Part shown: piece by piece, positions 1 to 8,185 of the stretch
How the letters are laid out: every line of letters begins with the position of its first letter
Position numbering within the stretch: position 1 is the stretch's first letter
Assembly: GCA_009918865.1 (NCBI GenBank)
Contig: RGCY01000002.1
Span: forward strand, 1-26,591
Direction of reading: 5' to 3'
DNA: 26,591 nucleotides
From: Actinomycetota bacterium
Lineage (GTDB): Bacteria > Actinomycetota > Actinomycetes > S36-B12 > UBA5976
Translations under genes and position numbers: made by a program
Notes under the pieces: model-generated
Seen by the model: only the letters and a program-made list of their open reading frames with translations
Told to the model about the DNA's origin: nothing
The model's database searches: none

Positions 1-323
1 CTTAAACTAAAAAAAGAAGTACGTGAACAGATTGTAGGGTATCTAAAAGGAGTAGTACCAGCTTCAGTAGGTGCAGACTTGAGTAGGTGCAGAATTCAGT
101 AGGTTCAGTCGGCACGAACTCGGTATGTGTTGGTCTGTGAAAGCGGCGACGTCGCACATCCCCGAAATCGGTACACAGATGTACTGAAATTCGGACATCT
201 CGCGACCCCCGGATGCAGGTCTAGTTCACCGGTTGTAATCTTTTCAATGTCTGGGCGTTGCTGCATCCCCCGTCGGCGACGTCCAGACCTATTTTTTGCC
301 TTCCCTAACAACACGCGCGCGAT
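1..323. other. Gene-poor left edge, AT-rich for first 60 nt
   Basis: No convincing complete gene is visible here. The first 60 nt have only about 33% G+C, against roughly 55% in the genes downstream, and use A/T-ending codons. On the plus strand, frame 1 is open from position 1 to a TAG at 97-99 and could be the last 32 residues of a gene entering from the left; I do not recognise the peptide. Positions 114-323 have normal composition. The overlapping short open frames there have no family-like features. A weak interrupted inverted repeat (CCGAA 162-166 with TTCGG 190-194, GTAC 171-174 with GTAC 181-184) is the only other structure I see. Confidence 0.4.
51..113 (+). repeat. Four degenerate ~16-nt direct repeats
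   Basis: AGTAGGTGCAGA occurs exactly at 66-77 and 82-93. A variant AGTAGGTTCAG is at 98-108, and a more diverged copy AGTAGTACCAG is at 51-61. The spacing is 15, 16 and 16 nt, with the non-repeated remainder of each unit varying. The function is unknown. They could be binding sites, or a product of the atypical edge sequence. Confidence 0.6.
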
Positions 324-366
324 GTGCGCGCCCGTGCGCACGCTCAAGTGCAAAAAACTGCTGGGA

Positions 367-372
367 TAGATT
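367..372 (+). promoter_or_regulatory. Putative -10 box (TAGATT) for leaderless start
   Basis: TAGATT fits the actinobacterial TANNNT -10 pattern and ends 8 nt before the GTG at 381. No convincing -35 or ribosome binding site is visible. This is an inference from spacing and from the same arrangement at other genes in the window. Confidence 0.4.
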
Positions 373-380
373 CCGCACTC

Positions 381-872
381 GTGCGCAGCATTGACTTTTC
401 AAACCCCGTGACCCTGGTCGCCGCTGGTGCAGCGTTGGTCGCACTTGTGGCTCTGATGATGGCTGCCAGTGCCCGTCGGACACTGACCGCTGTGCGCCGC
501 GACACCGAAATCCTGACTGCAGACGCAAGCGGGAACTCCCTCGCAGGCGTTGTCGCGAGTCAGGCCCGGGATGTGCAGAGCATCTTTGAGCAGTTGGCTG
601 GGCTGGGTGCGCGCTTGGAGGCAACGCGGGTTGAACTTGCTGCGGCGTTGCGGCATGTGGCCGTCGTGCGTTATGACGCCTTCGGAGACATGGGTGGGCG
701 CATGTCCTTTTCCACCGCCTTGCTCGATGACAATGCGGACGGTTTGCTCATCACCAGCATTCATGGCCGCTCAGAGACTCGCACTTACATGAAGCCAGTA
801 GCGCGTGGAACCTGCGATCAACTATCGCCAGAGGAGCAGCAGGCAATCGAGCAGGCCCTAGGACGCCGCTGA
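381..872 (+). CDS. DUF4446 family membrane-anchored protein
   Basis: A 163-residue protein of the DUF4446 type, function unknown. Residues ~9-30 (from PVTLVAAG to MMAAS) form one hydrophobic membrane segment. An Ala/Arg-rich, probably coiled segment follows. The C-terminal globular part carries the family-typical run VVRYDAFGDMGGRMSFS, then DNADGLLITSIHGR, near residues 92-130. The frame is open upstream to an ATG at 324. I prefer GTG 381 because the membrane segment then lies close to the N-terminus and a TAGATT -10-like box precedes it at leaderless spacing. The stop overlaps the purD start (TGATG), so the two are probably co-transcribed. No functional link to purine synthesis is evident. 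Confidence 0.8.
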   Translation: MRSIDFSNPVTLVAAGAALVALVALMMAASARRTLTAVRRDTEILTADASGNSLAGVVASQARDVQSIFEQLAGLGARLEATRVELAAALRHVAVVRYDAFGDMGGRMSFSTALLDDNADGLLITSIHGRSETRTYMKPVARGTCDQLSPEEQQAIEQALGRR

Positions 873-2146
873 TGCCCACCGTTCTGCTCATCGGTTCGGG
901 CGCCCGTGAGCATGCACTTGCACGCACGTTGCTTCAAGGAACACCAGAACTTCAACTACATGCGGCACCAGGCAATCCGGGGATTGCAAGTGAAGGTGCT
1001 GTGATGCACAGCATTTCTGTGACTGACGCGCATGCGGTGTCCGAACTTGCACTGCGCATTAACGCCGACCTTGTCGTGATTGGTCCAGAAGTGCCACTCA
1101 TGCATGGGGTTGCTGACGCGGTTCGTGCTGCAAACATTGCGTGTTTTGGTCCCGATGCTGCTGCGGCTGCAATTGAAGGTAGCAAAGCGTTTGCGAAAGA
1201 TGTCATGACCGCCGCGAATGTTCCTACCGCGCACGCCTATGTGTGTAGCACCATCGAAGAAACCCAGGCAGCACTTGATGCCGTTGCCGCTCCCGGCGTG
1301 CCATTTGTTGTGAAAGAAGACGGATTGGCTGCGGGTAAAGGTGTTGTGGTGACACCAAATCGAGATGCAGCGTTGGCACATGCACGCACTTGCATTGATG
1401 GCGGTTCAAGTGTTCTCATCGAGGAGTATCTCGATGGTCCGGAAGTTTCGTTGTTCTTTGTGTGTGACGGCACGAACGTTCGAGCGTTGATTCCAGCGGC
1501 TGATTTCAAACGTGCTTTTGACAACGACGAAGGTCCTAACACAGGTGGCATGGGTGCGTATGCACCCCTGCGGTGGGTTCCCGATGACCTTGCTGAGCAT
1601 GTGAAAGAGACAGTTGCGCAGCCCACAATTGACGAGTTGGCTCGCCGTGGAACTCCATTCATCGGAGTGCTGTATGCAGGGTTAGCGTTGACAAGCCGTG
1701 GCGTGAAAGTCATTGAATTTAATGCGCGATTTGGTGACCCCGAAACACAAGTCGTGCTCGCTTTGCTAGAGACCGCACTGTATGAAGTGCTGCTCTCTGC
1801 CGCGAGGGGTGAACTCGAAGCGTTGCCGGAACTGCAATGGCGCAGTGGCAATGCGGTGGTCGTGGTGCTCGCTGCACACGGTTACCCAGGCACCCCACGC
1901 ACAGGGGATGCAATCTCCGGAGATTTGGAGTCGCGTGAAAACTCGTGGGTGTTACATGCAGGAACAGCCATGCGAGACGACGCGCTCGTGACATCCGGCG
2001 GACGTGTGCTCTCATGTGTGGGAGTCGGACCGGATTTGGAGACAGCACGCGAGCGTGCTTATGAGCGTGCCGCGAGCATGGCCTTTGACGGCGCGTTTGC
2101 GCGCGGTGACATCGCACTCGGTGCCGTGTCTGGCAGCGGACGGTAG
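872..2146 (+). CDS. purD: Phosphoribosylamine-glycine ligase (GAR synthetase)
   Basis: Cytosolic enzyme that joins phosphoribosylamine and glycine with ATP to give GAR, the second step of de novo purine synthesis. The 424-residue length is normal for the family. The N-terminal nucleotide-fold motif VLLIGSGAREHAL is at residues 4-16. ATP-grasp features follow: the segment VVKEDGLAAGKGVVV, then PNTGGMGAY, and the signature NARFGDPETQ near residue 287. The ATG start overlaps the DUF4446 stop by one base, so translation is probably coupled. It is followed by a 79-nt gap and purB. No truncation or missing motif was seen. Confidence 0.95.
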   Translation: MPTVLLIGSGAREHALARTLLQGTPELQLHAAPGNPGIASEGAVMHSISVTDAHAVSELALRINADLVVIGPEVPLMHGVADAVRAANIACFGPDAAAAAIEGSKAFAKDVMTAANVPTAHAYVCSTIEETQAALDAVAAPGVPFVVKEDGLAAGKGVVVTPNRDAALAHARTCIDGGSSVLIEEYLDGPEVSLFFVCDGTNVRALIPAADFKRAFDNDEGPNTGGMGAYAPLRWVPDDLAEHVKETVAQPTIDELARRGTPFIGVLYAGLALTSRGVKVIEFNARFGDPETQVVLALLETALYEVLLSAARGELEALPELQWRSGNAVVVVLAAHGYPGTPRTGDAISGDLESRENSWVLHAGTAMRDDALVTSGGRVLSCVGVGPDLETARERAYERAASMAFDGAFARGDIALGAVSGSGR

Positions 2147-2225
2147 GCGCATTCTGAGGCGGACGATGCAGTGTGGCGATGAGGGCATTCGCGACGTCAT
2201 TCACGCAATGCGGCAGACTTAGGCT

Positions 2226-3665
2226 GTGACGGACACGGCCGCTAGCCCGGTCATTGCGAATGTTCTTGCCGCTCGCTATGCCAGCGCCCAGATGCGCGAG
2301 ATTTGGTCTGCAGCACACAAAATCCGAGCCGAACGTCGTCTCTGGATTGCAGTGATGCGCGCCCAAAGTGCTCTCGGCGTTGCCATTCCTGATGCCGCGA
2401 TTGCTGCTTACGAATCTGTGTTGGAGAACGTCAATCTCGAGAGTATCGCGGCACGTGAACGAGTGACGCGTCACGATGTGAAAGCTCGCATTGAGGAATT
2501 CAATGCACTTGCGGGATATGAATTCATCCACCTAGGCATGACATCGCGAGACCTCACCGAAAATGTTGAGCAGTGTCAGATTCGTGATGCGCTTGTGCTT
2601 GTCCGCAATCGCACCATCGCGGTGCTTGCACATCTTGCACGCCTTGCCCATGAGTATTCAGATGTTGCGATGACTGCACGTTCGCACAATGTTCCCGCGC
2701 AAGTCACCACTCTTGGCAAGAGATTCGCAAGTGCCGCCGAAGAATTACTCATCGCCTATGAGCGCATCACAAACTTGATTGACCGTTACCCCTTGCGTGG
2801 GGTGAAAGGTCCAGTCGGCACATCGCAAGACCTGCTCGACTTACTCGGCGGTGATGCCGCAGCGGTTGCCGATTTTGAATCGCACGTGCGTTCACATCTC
2901 GGCTTTGCGAATGCACTCACTAGCGTCGGTCAGGTCTACCCACGTTCGCTGGACTTTGATGTCGTCAGCGCGCTTTCACAACTTGCCGCTGGACCTTCGT
3001 CACTGGCAACAACCATGCGCTTGATGGCTGGTCAGGAGTTATTGACCGAAGGCTTCGCCAAAGGTCAAGTTGGTTCCAGTGCCATGCCCCACAAGATGAA
3101 CGCTCGTTCATGTGAACGCGTCAATGGTTTCGCAGCCATTTTGCGTGGGCATGTGACGATGGTCAACGAACTCAGCGGAAGTCAGTGGAATGAAGGCGAT
3201 GTCTCATGTTCAGTGGTGCGACGAGTGGCACTACCCGACGCCTTCTTCGCAATTGATGGGCTTTTCGAGACGTTCTTGACGGTTTTGATTGAAGTGGGTG
3301 TCTATCCCGATGCCATTGAGACTGAACTACAGTCAAACTTGCCGTTCCTTGCAACCACCGCTTTCCTAATGGCCGCCGTTAAGGCTGGCATGGGTCGAGA
3401 GGAAGCGCATGCACTTATCAAGGAACATGCACTCAACGCGGTGGCTCACCGCCGAGCCGGTAACTACGAAAACCCCCTCATCGGCGACCTCGCCGCTGAC
3501 CCACGTTTTCCTTTGAACGAGTCCGAACTGATCGCACTCATTGCACAGCCGTTGCGCTTTGCTGGTGACGCTCGCGAGCAAGTAGCACGCGTGTGTGCTC
3601 GCATCGGTGCACTATGTGCTGAACACCCACAAGCAGCTGCCTACTCACCTGCCCCCATTCTGTGA
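2226..3665 (+). CDS. purB: Adenylosuccinate lyase
   Basis: Homotetrameric fumarase/aspartase-superfamily lyase. It acts twice in purine synthesis, converting SAICAR to AICAR and adenylosuccinate to AMP, releasing fumarate each time. The 479-residue protein starts with the family-typical NVLAARYASAQM and has the substrate-binding segment EFIHLGMTSRDLTEN near residues 99-113. The superfamily signature GSSAMPHKMNARSCER lies near residue 287, with the catalytic serine in its flexible loop. The start is a GTG. A TAGGCT hexamer directly abuts it (2220-2225), closer than at the other genes, so its role as a -10 box here is doubtful. A 58-nt gap precedes purC. Confidence 0.95.
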   Translation: MTDTAASPVIANVLAARYASAQMREIWSAAHKIRAERRLWIAVMRAQSALGVAIPDAAIAAYESVLENVNLESIAARERVTRHDVKARIEEFNALAGYEFIHLGMTSRDLTENVEQCQIRDALVLVRNRTIAVLAHLARLAHEYSDVAMTARSHNVPAQVTTLGKRFASAAEELLIAYERITNLIDRYPLRGVKGPVGTSQDLLDLLGGDAAAVADFESHVRSHLGFANALTSVGQVYPRSLDFDVVSALSQLAAGPSSLATTMRLMAGQELLTEGFAKGQVGSSAMPHKMNARSCERVNGFAAILRGHVTMVNELSGSQWNEGDVSCSVVRRVALPDAFFAIDGLFETFLTVLIEVGVYPDAIETELQSNLPFLATTAFLMAAVKAGMGREEAHALIKEHALNAVAHRRAGNYENPLIGDLAADPRFPLNESELIALIAQPLRFAGDAREQVARVCARIGALCAEHPQAAAYSPAPIL

Positions 3666-3723
3666 GAGTCGATTTGATGTTTGACCCGCCCGCGCCGTGC
3701 AACTTTGACACGTTAGTTACGCA

Positions 3724-4617
3724 ATGAATGCAACTGGTGTGCACCAACAAGACTACGAACTGCCCGGTGATTACGTGCACATTCACTCCGGCAAAGTTCG
3801 CGACCTGTGGCGTGCCCCAAGTGGCGAAATCCTCATGGTTGCGTCTGACCGAATTTCCGCCTACGACTGGGTGTTGCCAACCCTGATTCCAGACAAAGGT
3901 CGTGTGCTCACTGCATTGTCCTTGTGGTGGTTCGAACGGCTGACGGAGATTGTTCCCAACCACGTCATCAGCACAGATGTGCCCGCAAGTGTTCAAGGTC
4001 GGGCCATGTTGTGCGAACAGCTGGAGATGTTCCCAATTGAATGCGTGGCGCGTGGATATCTCGATGGCTCTGGTTGGCAGGAGTATCAAACATCTCAAGA
4101 AGTCTGCGGTAACGAGTTACCCGAAGGCCTGTTACAAGGGTCCCAATTGCCAGAACCTATCTTCACTCCAGCCACAAAAGCTGATGTTGGTGAACATGAC
4201 ATCAACATTGACTTCCTTGCTGCAGTGCGTGCAGTAGGTGCAGCGGATGCGGCCGCACTGCGTGATTTGACGCTCCGGGTTTACGCAACAGCGGCTGCGA
4301 TTGCATCCGAAAGAGGAGTCCTGCTTGCGGACACCAAGTTCGAATTTGGTCGGGCATCAGATGGGCAGATTGTCCTTGCGGATGAGGTTTTGACTCCGGA
4401 CTCTTCGCGTTATTGGTCGGCAGATGGTTGGCGGCCGGGTGGACCGCAGCCCTCATTTGACAAGCAATATGTGCGCGACTGGCTGACATCTCCGGCCAGC
4501 GGTTGGGACCGGCACGGAACCACACCACCACCAGCACTGCCAGACGATGTGGTCCAGCGAACCCGAGAGCGTTACCTTGAAGTCTTCACCCGGCTCACCG
4601 GCCGCACGCTGACATAG
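3724..4617 (+). CDS. purC: SAICAR synthetase
   Basis: Phosphoribosylaminoimidazole-succinocarboxamide synthase. It condenses CAIR with aspartate using ATP, and purB then acts on the product. The 297-residue length fits the family. The N-terminal SGKVRDLW is the nucleotide-binding hairpin. ASDRISAYDWVLPTLIPDKG and the segment containing VARGYLDGSGWQEY are characteristic. The ADTKFEFG motif lies near residues 201-208, followed by LADEVLTPDSSRYW. The start is ATG 3724. An imperfect -10-like TTAGTT (3713-3718) lies five bases upstream; no ribosome binding site is evident. Next is purS after 51 nt. Confidence 0.95.
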   Translation: MNATGVHQQDYELPGDYVHIHSGKVRDLWRAPSGEILMVASDRISAYDWVLPTLIPDKGRVLTALSLWWFERLTEIVPNHVISTDVPASVQGRAMLCEQLEMFPIECVARGYLDGSGWQEYQTSQEVCGNELPEGLLQGSQLPEPIFTPATKADVGEHDINIDFLAAVRAVGAADAAALRDLTLRVYATAAAIASERGVLLADTKFEFGRASDGQIVLADEVLTPDSSRYWSADGWRPGGPQPSFDKQYVRDWLTSPASGWDRHGTTPPPALPDDVVQRTRERYLEVFTRLTGRTLT

Positions 4618-4656
4618 ACAGTGCATCGGTGCCGCGCGACCGCTTCGCGACATCGG

Positions 4657-4662
4657 TAGGCT
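4657..4662 (+). promoter_or_regulatory. Putative -10 box TAGGCT before purS
   Basis: TAGGCT ends six bases before the purS GTG at 4669, with no ribosome binding site between. The same hexamer recurs at the same distance before purF and bldC. I read it as a leaderless promoter driving purS-purQ-purL. No good -35 is visible. Confidence 0.45.
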
Positions 4663-4668
4663 TGTGCT

Positions 4669-4914
4669 GTGGCGCGAATTGTTGTGACCGTGATGCTCAA
4701 ACCTGAAATTCTCGACCCTCAAGGGGCTGCTGTCCGCGGCGCGTTGACCCGGCTTGGGCTGAGCGGAGTCAGTGATGTTCGTCAAGGCAAGCAGTTTGTG
4801 ATTGACCTTGATGGTGCACTCGATTCAGAACGCGAAATGGTTCTGACCAAACTTGCTGGAGAGTTGTTGGCAAATCCCGTGATTGAGGATTACCAACTGC
4901 GAGTTGAGGATTAA
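4669..4914 (+). CDS. purS: FGAM synthase subunit PurS
   Basis: Small 81-residue subunit of the three-part FGAM synthetase complex (PurS-PurQ-PurL) found in Gram-positive bacteria and Archaea. It bridges glutaminase and synthetase and helps ammonia transfer. The sequence begins ARIVVTVMLKPEILDPQG and continues with VRGALTRLGL and the DVRQGKQFVIDL strand, all typical of the family. It lies three bases before purQ, which in turn overlaps purL, so the three subunits should be made together. The GTG start is supported by the family N-terminus. Confidence 0.93.
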   Translation: MARIVVTVMLKPEILDPQGAAVRGALTRLGLSGVSDVRQGKQFVIDLDGALDSEREMVLTKLAGELLANPVIEDYQLRVED

Positions 4915-4917
4915 TCA

Positions 4918-5601
4918 GTGGCTCCCCGTATCGGTGTCATCACATTTCCGGGTTCGCTAGACGACTCGGATGCCGCTCGAGCCGTTCGTGCAGGTGGTGC
5001 GGAAGCAGTGCGGCTTTGGCACGCCGACACAGATCTTCAAAGTGTGAATGCGGTTGTGCTCCCCGGCGGCTTTTCTTACGGTGATTACCTCCGTTGCGGC
5101 GCAATTGCAAAGTTCGCACCAATGATGGCGCAAGTAATTGACGCCGCCCGTGAAGGTTTGCCCGTGCTCGGAATCTGCAATGGGTTCCAAATTCTTTGTG
5201 AGTCTGGATTGCTTCCAGGTGCGCTCATCCGCAACAACCACCTGCATTTCATCTGTCGTGATCAGCGTGTGAAAGTGGAAACTAATGCCACGTCCTGGAC
5301 AGCGGACTTCTCCGTCGGCCAAAACATCGTCATTCCAGTCAAGAACGGCGAAGGCGGCTATGTAGCCGACGAGAGAACTTTGGACATGCTCGCGTCAGAG
5401 AATCGCATCGTCGCCAGCTACATCGGCAACCCCAACGGCTCAATGCGTGACATCGCAGGAATCACAAATGAAGCGCGCACGGTCGTCGGCATCATGCCCC
5501 ATCCAGAGCATGCAATTGATTCGCTCACTGGCCCATCTGCAGATGGGCTCGCGTTCTTCACATCTGTTGTCTCCACTTTGACAGTGGGAGCTCGCACATG
5601 A
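4918..5601 (+). CDS. purQ: FGAM synthase glutaminase subunit PurQ
   Basis: Class I glutamine amidotransferase subunit that releases ammonia from glutamine for FGAM synthesis. The 227 residues include the nucleophile Cys87 in GICNGFQIL. The oxyanion-side loop is at VLPGGFSYGDYLRCGA. The catalytic His195 and Glu197 are in MPHPEHA. The start GTG is three bases after the purS stop, and the end overlaps purL by four bases (ATGA). This is the short PurQ form that needs PurS, consistent with the neighbours. Confidence 0.95.
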   Translation: MAPRIGVITFPGSLDDSDAARAVRAGGAEAVRLWHADTDLQSVNAVVLPGGFSYGDYLRCGAIAKFAPMMAQVIDAAREGLPVLGICNGFQILCESGLLPGALIRNNHLHFICRDQRVKVETNATSWTADFSVGQNIVIPVKNGEGGYVADERTLDMLASENRIVASYIGNPNGSMRDIAGITNEARTVVGIMPHPEHAIDSLTGPSADGLAFFTSVVSTLTVGART

Positions 5602-7844
5602 ACACAACTCCGATTTCTGTTCGCCGAGATATTGACACAGTTGAGCGAGCAGGAAGCACGCCAGATGTGCAGCAGCCTTGGGCTGACCTAGGTTTGAAAC
5701 CCGATGAATACCAACGCATTCGCGACATCCTTGGGCGCAGACCCACAAGTGCGGAACTTGCGATGTATAGCGTGATGTGGAGTGAGCACTGCTCTTACAA
5801 ATCAAGCAAAGTTCATTTGCGACAGTTCGGTGCCAAACAACCCCAAACCGACGCCATGTTGGTGGGCATTGGCGAGAACGCGGGTGTAGTTGACATTGGT
5901 GACGGGTGGGCTGTCACATTCAAAGTTGAATCACACAACCACCCGTCTTTTGTAGAGCCTTATCAAGGTGCCGCAACCGGAGTTGGTGGCATTGTGCGAG
6001 ACATTCTTGCGATGGGTGCGCGCCCATTAGCCGTGATGGACTCCTTGCGCTTTGGCGCTCCTGAACATCTCGACACCCCACGCATTGTTAGTGGCGTTGT
6101 CGCAGGTGTTGGCGGCTATGGAAACTGTCTGGGACTACCCAACATTGGCGGAGAGGCAGTATTTGATTCTTGCTACCAAGGCAACCCGCTCGTCAATGCA
6201 CTCTGTGTCGGAGCGATGCGCCATGAAGACATCCACTTGGCGAAAGCAAGTGGTGTGGGCAATCTTGTTGTGCTCTACGGCGCTCGCACTGGTGGCGATG
6301 GCATCGGTGGCGTGAGCGTGCTTGCAAGTGAGACCTTTGATGCAACTGGGCCGGCAAAACGACCCTCTGTGCAGGTGGGCGATCCCTTCATGGAGAAGTT
6401 ACTCATCGAGTGCACATTGCAAATGTTCGCAGAGAAATTGGTTGAAGGCATCCAAGATCTCGGTGGCGCTGGCTTGTCATGTGCCACAAGTGAACTTGCC
6501 AGCAATGGCGACGGCGGCATGCGTGTGCATCTAGACAGAGTGCCGTTGCGCGACGCAACGCTCTCACCAGAAGAAATCTTGATGAGTGAATCCCAAGAGC
6601 GCATGATGGCCGTGGTTCACCCAGACAACATTGAACGCGTGATGCACATTTGCCAGCGTTGGGATGTGACTGCGACGGTGATTGGAGAGGTCACCAATGC
6701 TTCGCATTTGCAGGTCTATTGGCATGACGACTTGATTGTTGATGTGCCGCCACGCACAGTTGCACACGACGGTCCGGTTTACGACCGGCCGTTCCACCGC
6801 CCAGCGTGGCTTGACGCACGCCAATCGGATGAACCAACTACCGAGCGTTGCCCGCGTCCGAGCACCGCGGAACACATGCGTCAACAGATTCTTGAGTTGC
6901 TTGCATCAGCGAACCTTTGCGACCGCGAGTGGCTCACATCCCAATACGACAGATATGTGCTCGGTAACACAACCACAGGTCGTGGGATTGCCGTTTCCTT
7001 GGACTGCAACGGCAGATTCGGGGCACTTGACCCTTATGTTGGCGCACAACTTGCGCTCAGTGAGGCCTACCGAAATGTTGCGGTGAGTGGCGCGACGCCA
7101 CTAGCCGTAACGGACTGTCTGAACTTTGGGTCTCCGGAAGACCCCGAAGTGATGTGGCAATTTGCGGAAGCGGTTCGCGGTCTTGCAGATGGGTGCCTTG
7201 AACTCGGCACACCTGTGACCGGCGGCAATGTTTCGCTGTATAACCAGACCGCGACGACTGCCATCCATCCGACGCCGGTGGTGGGCGTGCTGGGCGTTCT
7301 CGATGATGTGAGAACGCGCATCACGATGCACGGCGCAAAGCCAGCAGATGCAGTGATTCTCATTGGCGCGACCCAGGAAGAATTCGCAGGAGGAGAGTGG
7401 GCACATGTTGTCCACGGTCATCTTGGTGGGACCCCACCCCAAGTGAACCTGGTCGCCGAGCGGTCACTGGCCTCCGTGATTCGTGACCACCGTCACCTCA
7501 TCACGAGTGCTCACGATCTCAGCGATGGTGGTCTGGCAATCGCGCTATCTGAGTTGGTATTGCGCAACGACTACGGTCTTGATGTTTCCTTTGCTGACAC
7601 AGATGCGGACGCCTTCACAATGCTGTTTAGTGAATCTGTTGCTCGTGCCGTGGTGACAACAGCATCGGAAAATGTTGATGCAATTCGCGCAGCATGTGAA
7701 TTGGTGGGGCTACCCAGCGCATTGCTTGGCACAGTGACAGCAGATGACTTCTTAAGCATCACCACTGCGGATGGCGTCATCACACTCTCACGAGCGGAAC
7801 TTGCTGAAGGCTGGTCACGCACGTTTGCTCGCATCATGTCGTGA
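5598..7844 (+). CDS. purL: FGAM synthase large subunit PurL (small form)
   Basis: Synthetase subunit that converts FGAR, ATP and PurQ-derived ammonia to FGAM. At 748 residues it is the small PurL form that works with PurS and PurQ. Near the N-terminus are the motif MYSVMWSEHCSYKSSK (~residues 56-71) and VESHNHPSFVEPYQGAATGVGG with the catalytic histidine (~residues 111-132). Further signatures are DLGGAGLSCATSE and the second-half LSEAYRNVAVSGATPLA and GTPVTGGNVSLYN. The ATG overlaps the purQ stop. The end overlaps the next gene by four bases (GTGA). All expected regions are present and the frame is intact. Confidence 0.96.
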   Translation: MNTTPISVRRDIDTVERAGSTPDVQQPWADLGLKPDEYQRIRDILGRRPTSAELAMYSVMWSEHCSYKSSKVHLRQFGAKQPQTDAMLVGIGENAGVVDIGDGWAVTFKVESHNHPSFVEPYQGAATGVGGIVRDILAMGARPLAVMDSLRFGAPEHLDTPRIVSGVVAGVGGYGNCLGLPNIGGEAVFDSCYQGNPLVNALCVGAMRHEDIHLAKASGVGNLVVLYGARTGGDGIGGVSVLASETFDATGPAKRPSVQVGDPFMEKLLIECTLQMFAEKLVEGIQDLGGAGLSCATSELASNGDGGMRVHLDRVPLRDATLSPEEILMSESQERMMAVVHPDNIERVMHICQRWDVTATVIGEVTNASHLQVYWHDDLIVDVPPRTVAHDGPVYDRPFHRPAWLDARQSDEPTTERCPRPSTAEHMRQQILELLASANLCDREWLTSQYDRYVLGNTTTGRGIAVSLDCNGRFGALDPYVGAQLALSEAYRNVAVSGATPLAVTDCLNFGSPEDPEVMWQFAEAVRGLADGCLELGTPVTGGNVSLYNQTATTAIHPTPVVGVLGVLDDVRTRITMHGAKPADAVILIGATQEEFAGGEWAHVVHGHLGGTPPQVNLVAERSLASVIRDHRHLITSAHDLSDGGLAIALSELVLRNDYGLDVSFADTDADAFTMLFSESVARAVVTTASENVDAIRAACELVGLPSALLGTVTADDFLSITTADGVITLSRAELAEGWSRTFARIMS

Positions 7845-8164
7845 ATGATTTCGTGACTATGGAGAGTCATCCGCAGGTGCGAGCCGCTGTGCAAACCACC
7901 CTGGCAGAACTCCAGAAACTGGCTCCTGGGCGCAGCGTGGAAGTGCGCATTCCGCCATATGCCGCAGTGCAGGTTGTGGATGGTGGCAGTCATCGTCGTG
8001 GTACCCCCAGAGCCGTGGTTGAAACCGATGCCGAGACGTGGCTAGCCCTGTGTTCGGGAGAGTTGACCTGGCAGGCCGCTGTCACGAGTGGCCGGCTGCG
8101 CGCCAGCGGCGAGCGCAGTGACCTCAGTGGCTACCTTCCGCTGAGTTCCGGGTCAGCGGACTAA
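7841..8164 (+). CDS. SCP2-like (SCP_3 type) small protein of purine cluster
   Basis: A 107-residue protein resembling the actinobacterial sterol-carrier-like family (SCP_3). In mycobacteria a gene of this type sits next to purF. The strand RSVEVRIPPYAAVQVVD and the later TDAETWLALCSGELTWQAAVTSGRLRASGERSDLSGYLPL match the C-terminal half of SCP2 folds, where such proteins bind hydrophobic ligands. Its function in the purine region is unknown. The GTG start overlaps the purL stop by four bases, indicating coupled translation; an ATG at 7859 is an alternative. The family assignment is from memory of the motif pattern and is less certain than for the pur genes. Confidence 0.7.
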   Translation: MNDFVTMESHPQVRAAVQTTLAELQKLAPGRSVEVRIPPYAAVQVVDGGSHRRGTPRAVVETDAETWLALCSGELTWQAAVTSGRLRASGERSDLSGYLPLSSGSAD

Positions 8165-8172
8165 CCCACGGC

Positions 8173-8178
8173 TACGCT
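8173..8178 (+). promoter_or_regulatory. Putative -10 box TACGCT before transporter operon
   Basis: TACGCT (TANNNT) ends seven bases before the GTG start of the ABC ATPase gene and no ribosome binding site is seen. It may give the transporter its own leaderless promoter inside the purine cluster. The -35 is not recognisable. Confidence 0.4.
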
Positions 8179-8185
8179 CGTCTGT

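Noticed and set aside
51..113. CRISPR array
   Set aside because: The units are degenerate with 15-16 nt periods and 4-5 nt spacers, far too short for repeats and spacers, and no cas genes are present.
114..380. Purine riboswitch upstream of the pur cluster
   Set aside because: I looked for a three-way junction leader before the DUF4446-purD pair and saw only a weak interrupted inverted repeat, nothing matching the conserved purine aptamer core.
2220..2225. TAGGCT before purB as a leaderless -10 box
   Set aside because: It directly abuts the GTG, leaving no room for the usual 6-8 nt to a start point; kept only as a note in the purB entry.
1719..2531. 270-residue minus-strand open frame
   Set aside because: It is antisense across the 3' end of purD, the gap and purB; it is His/Arg-rich with no recognisable domain.
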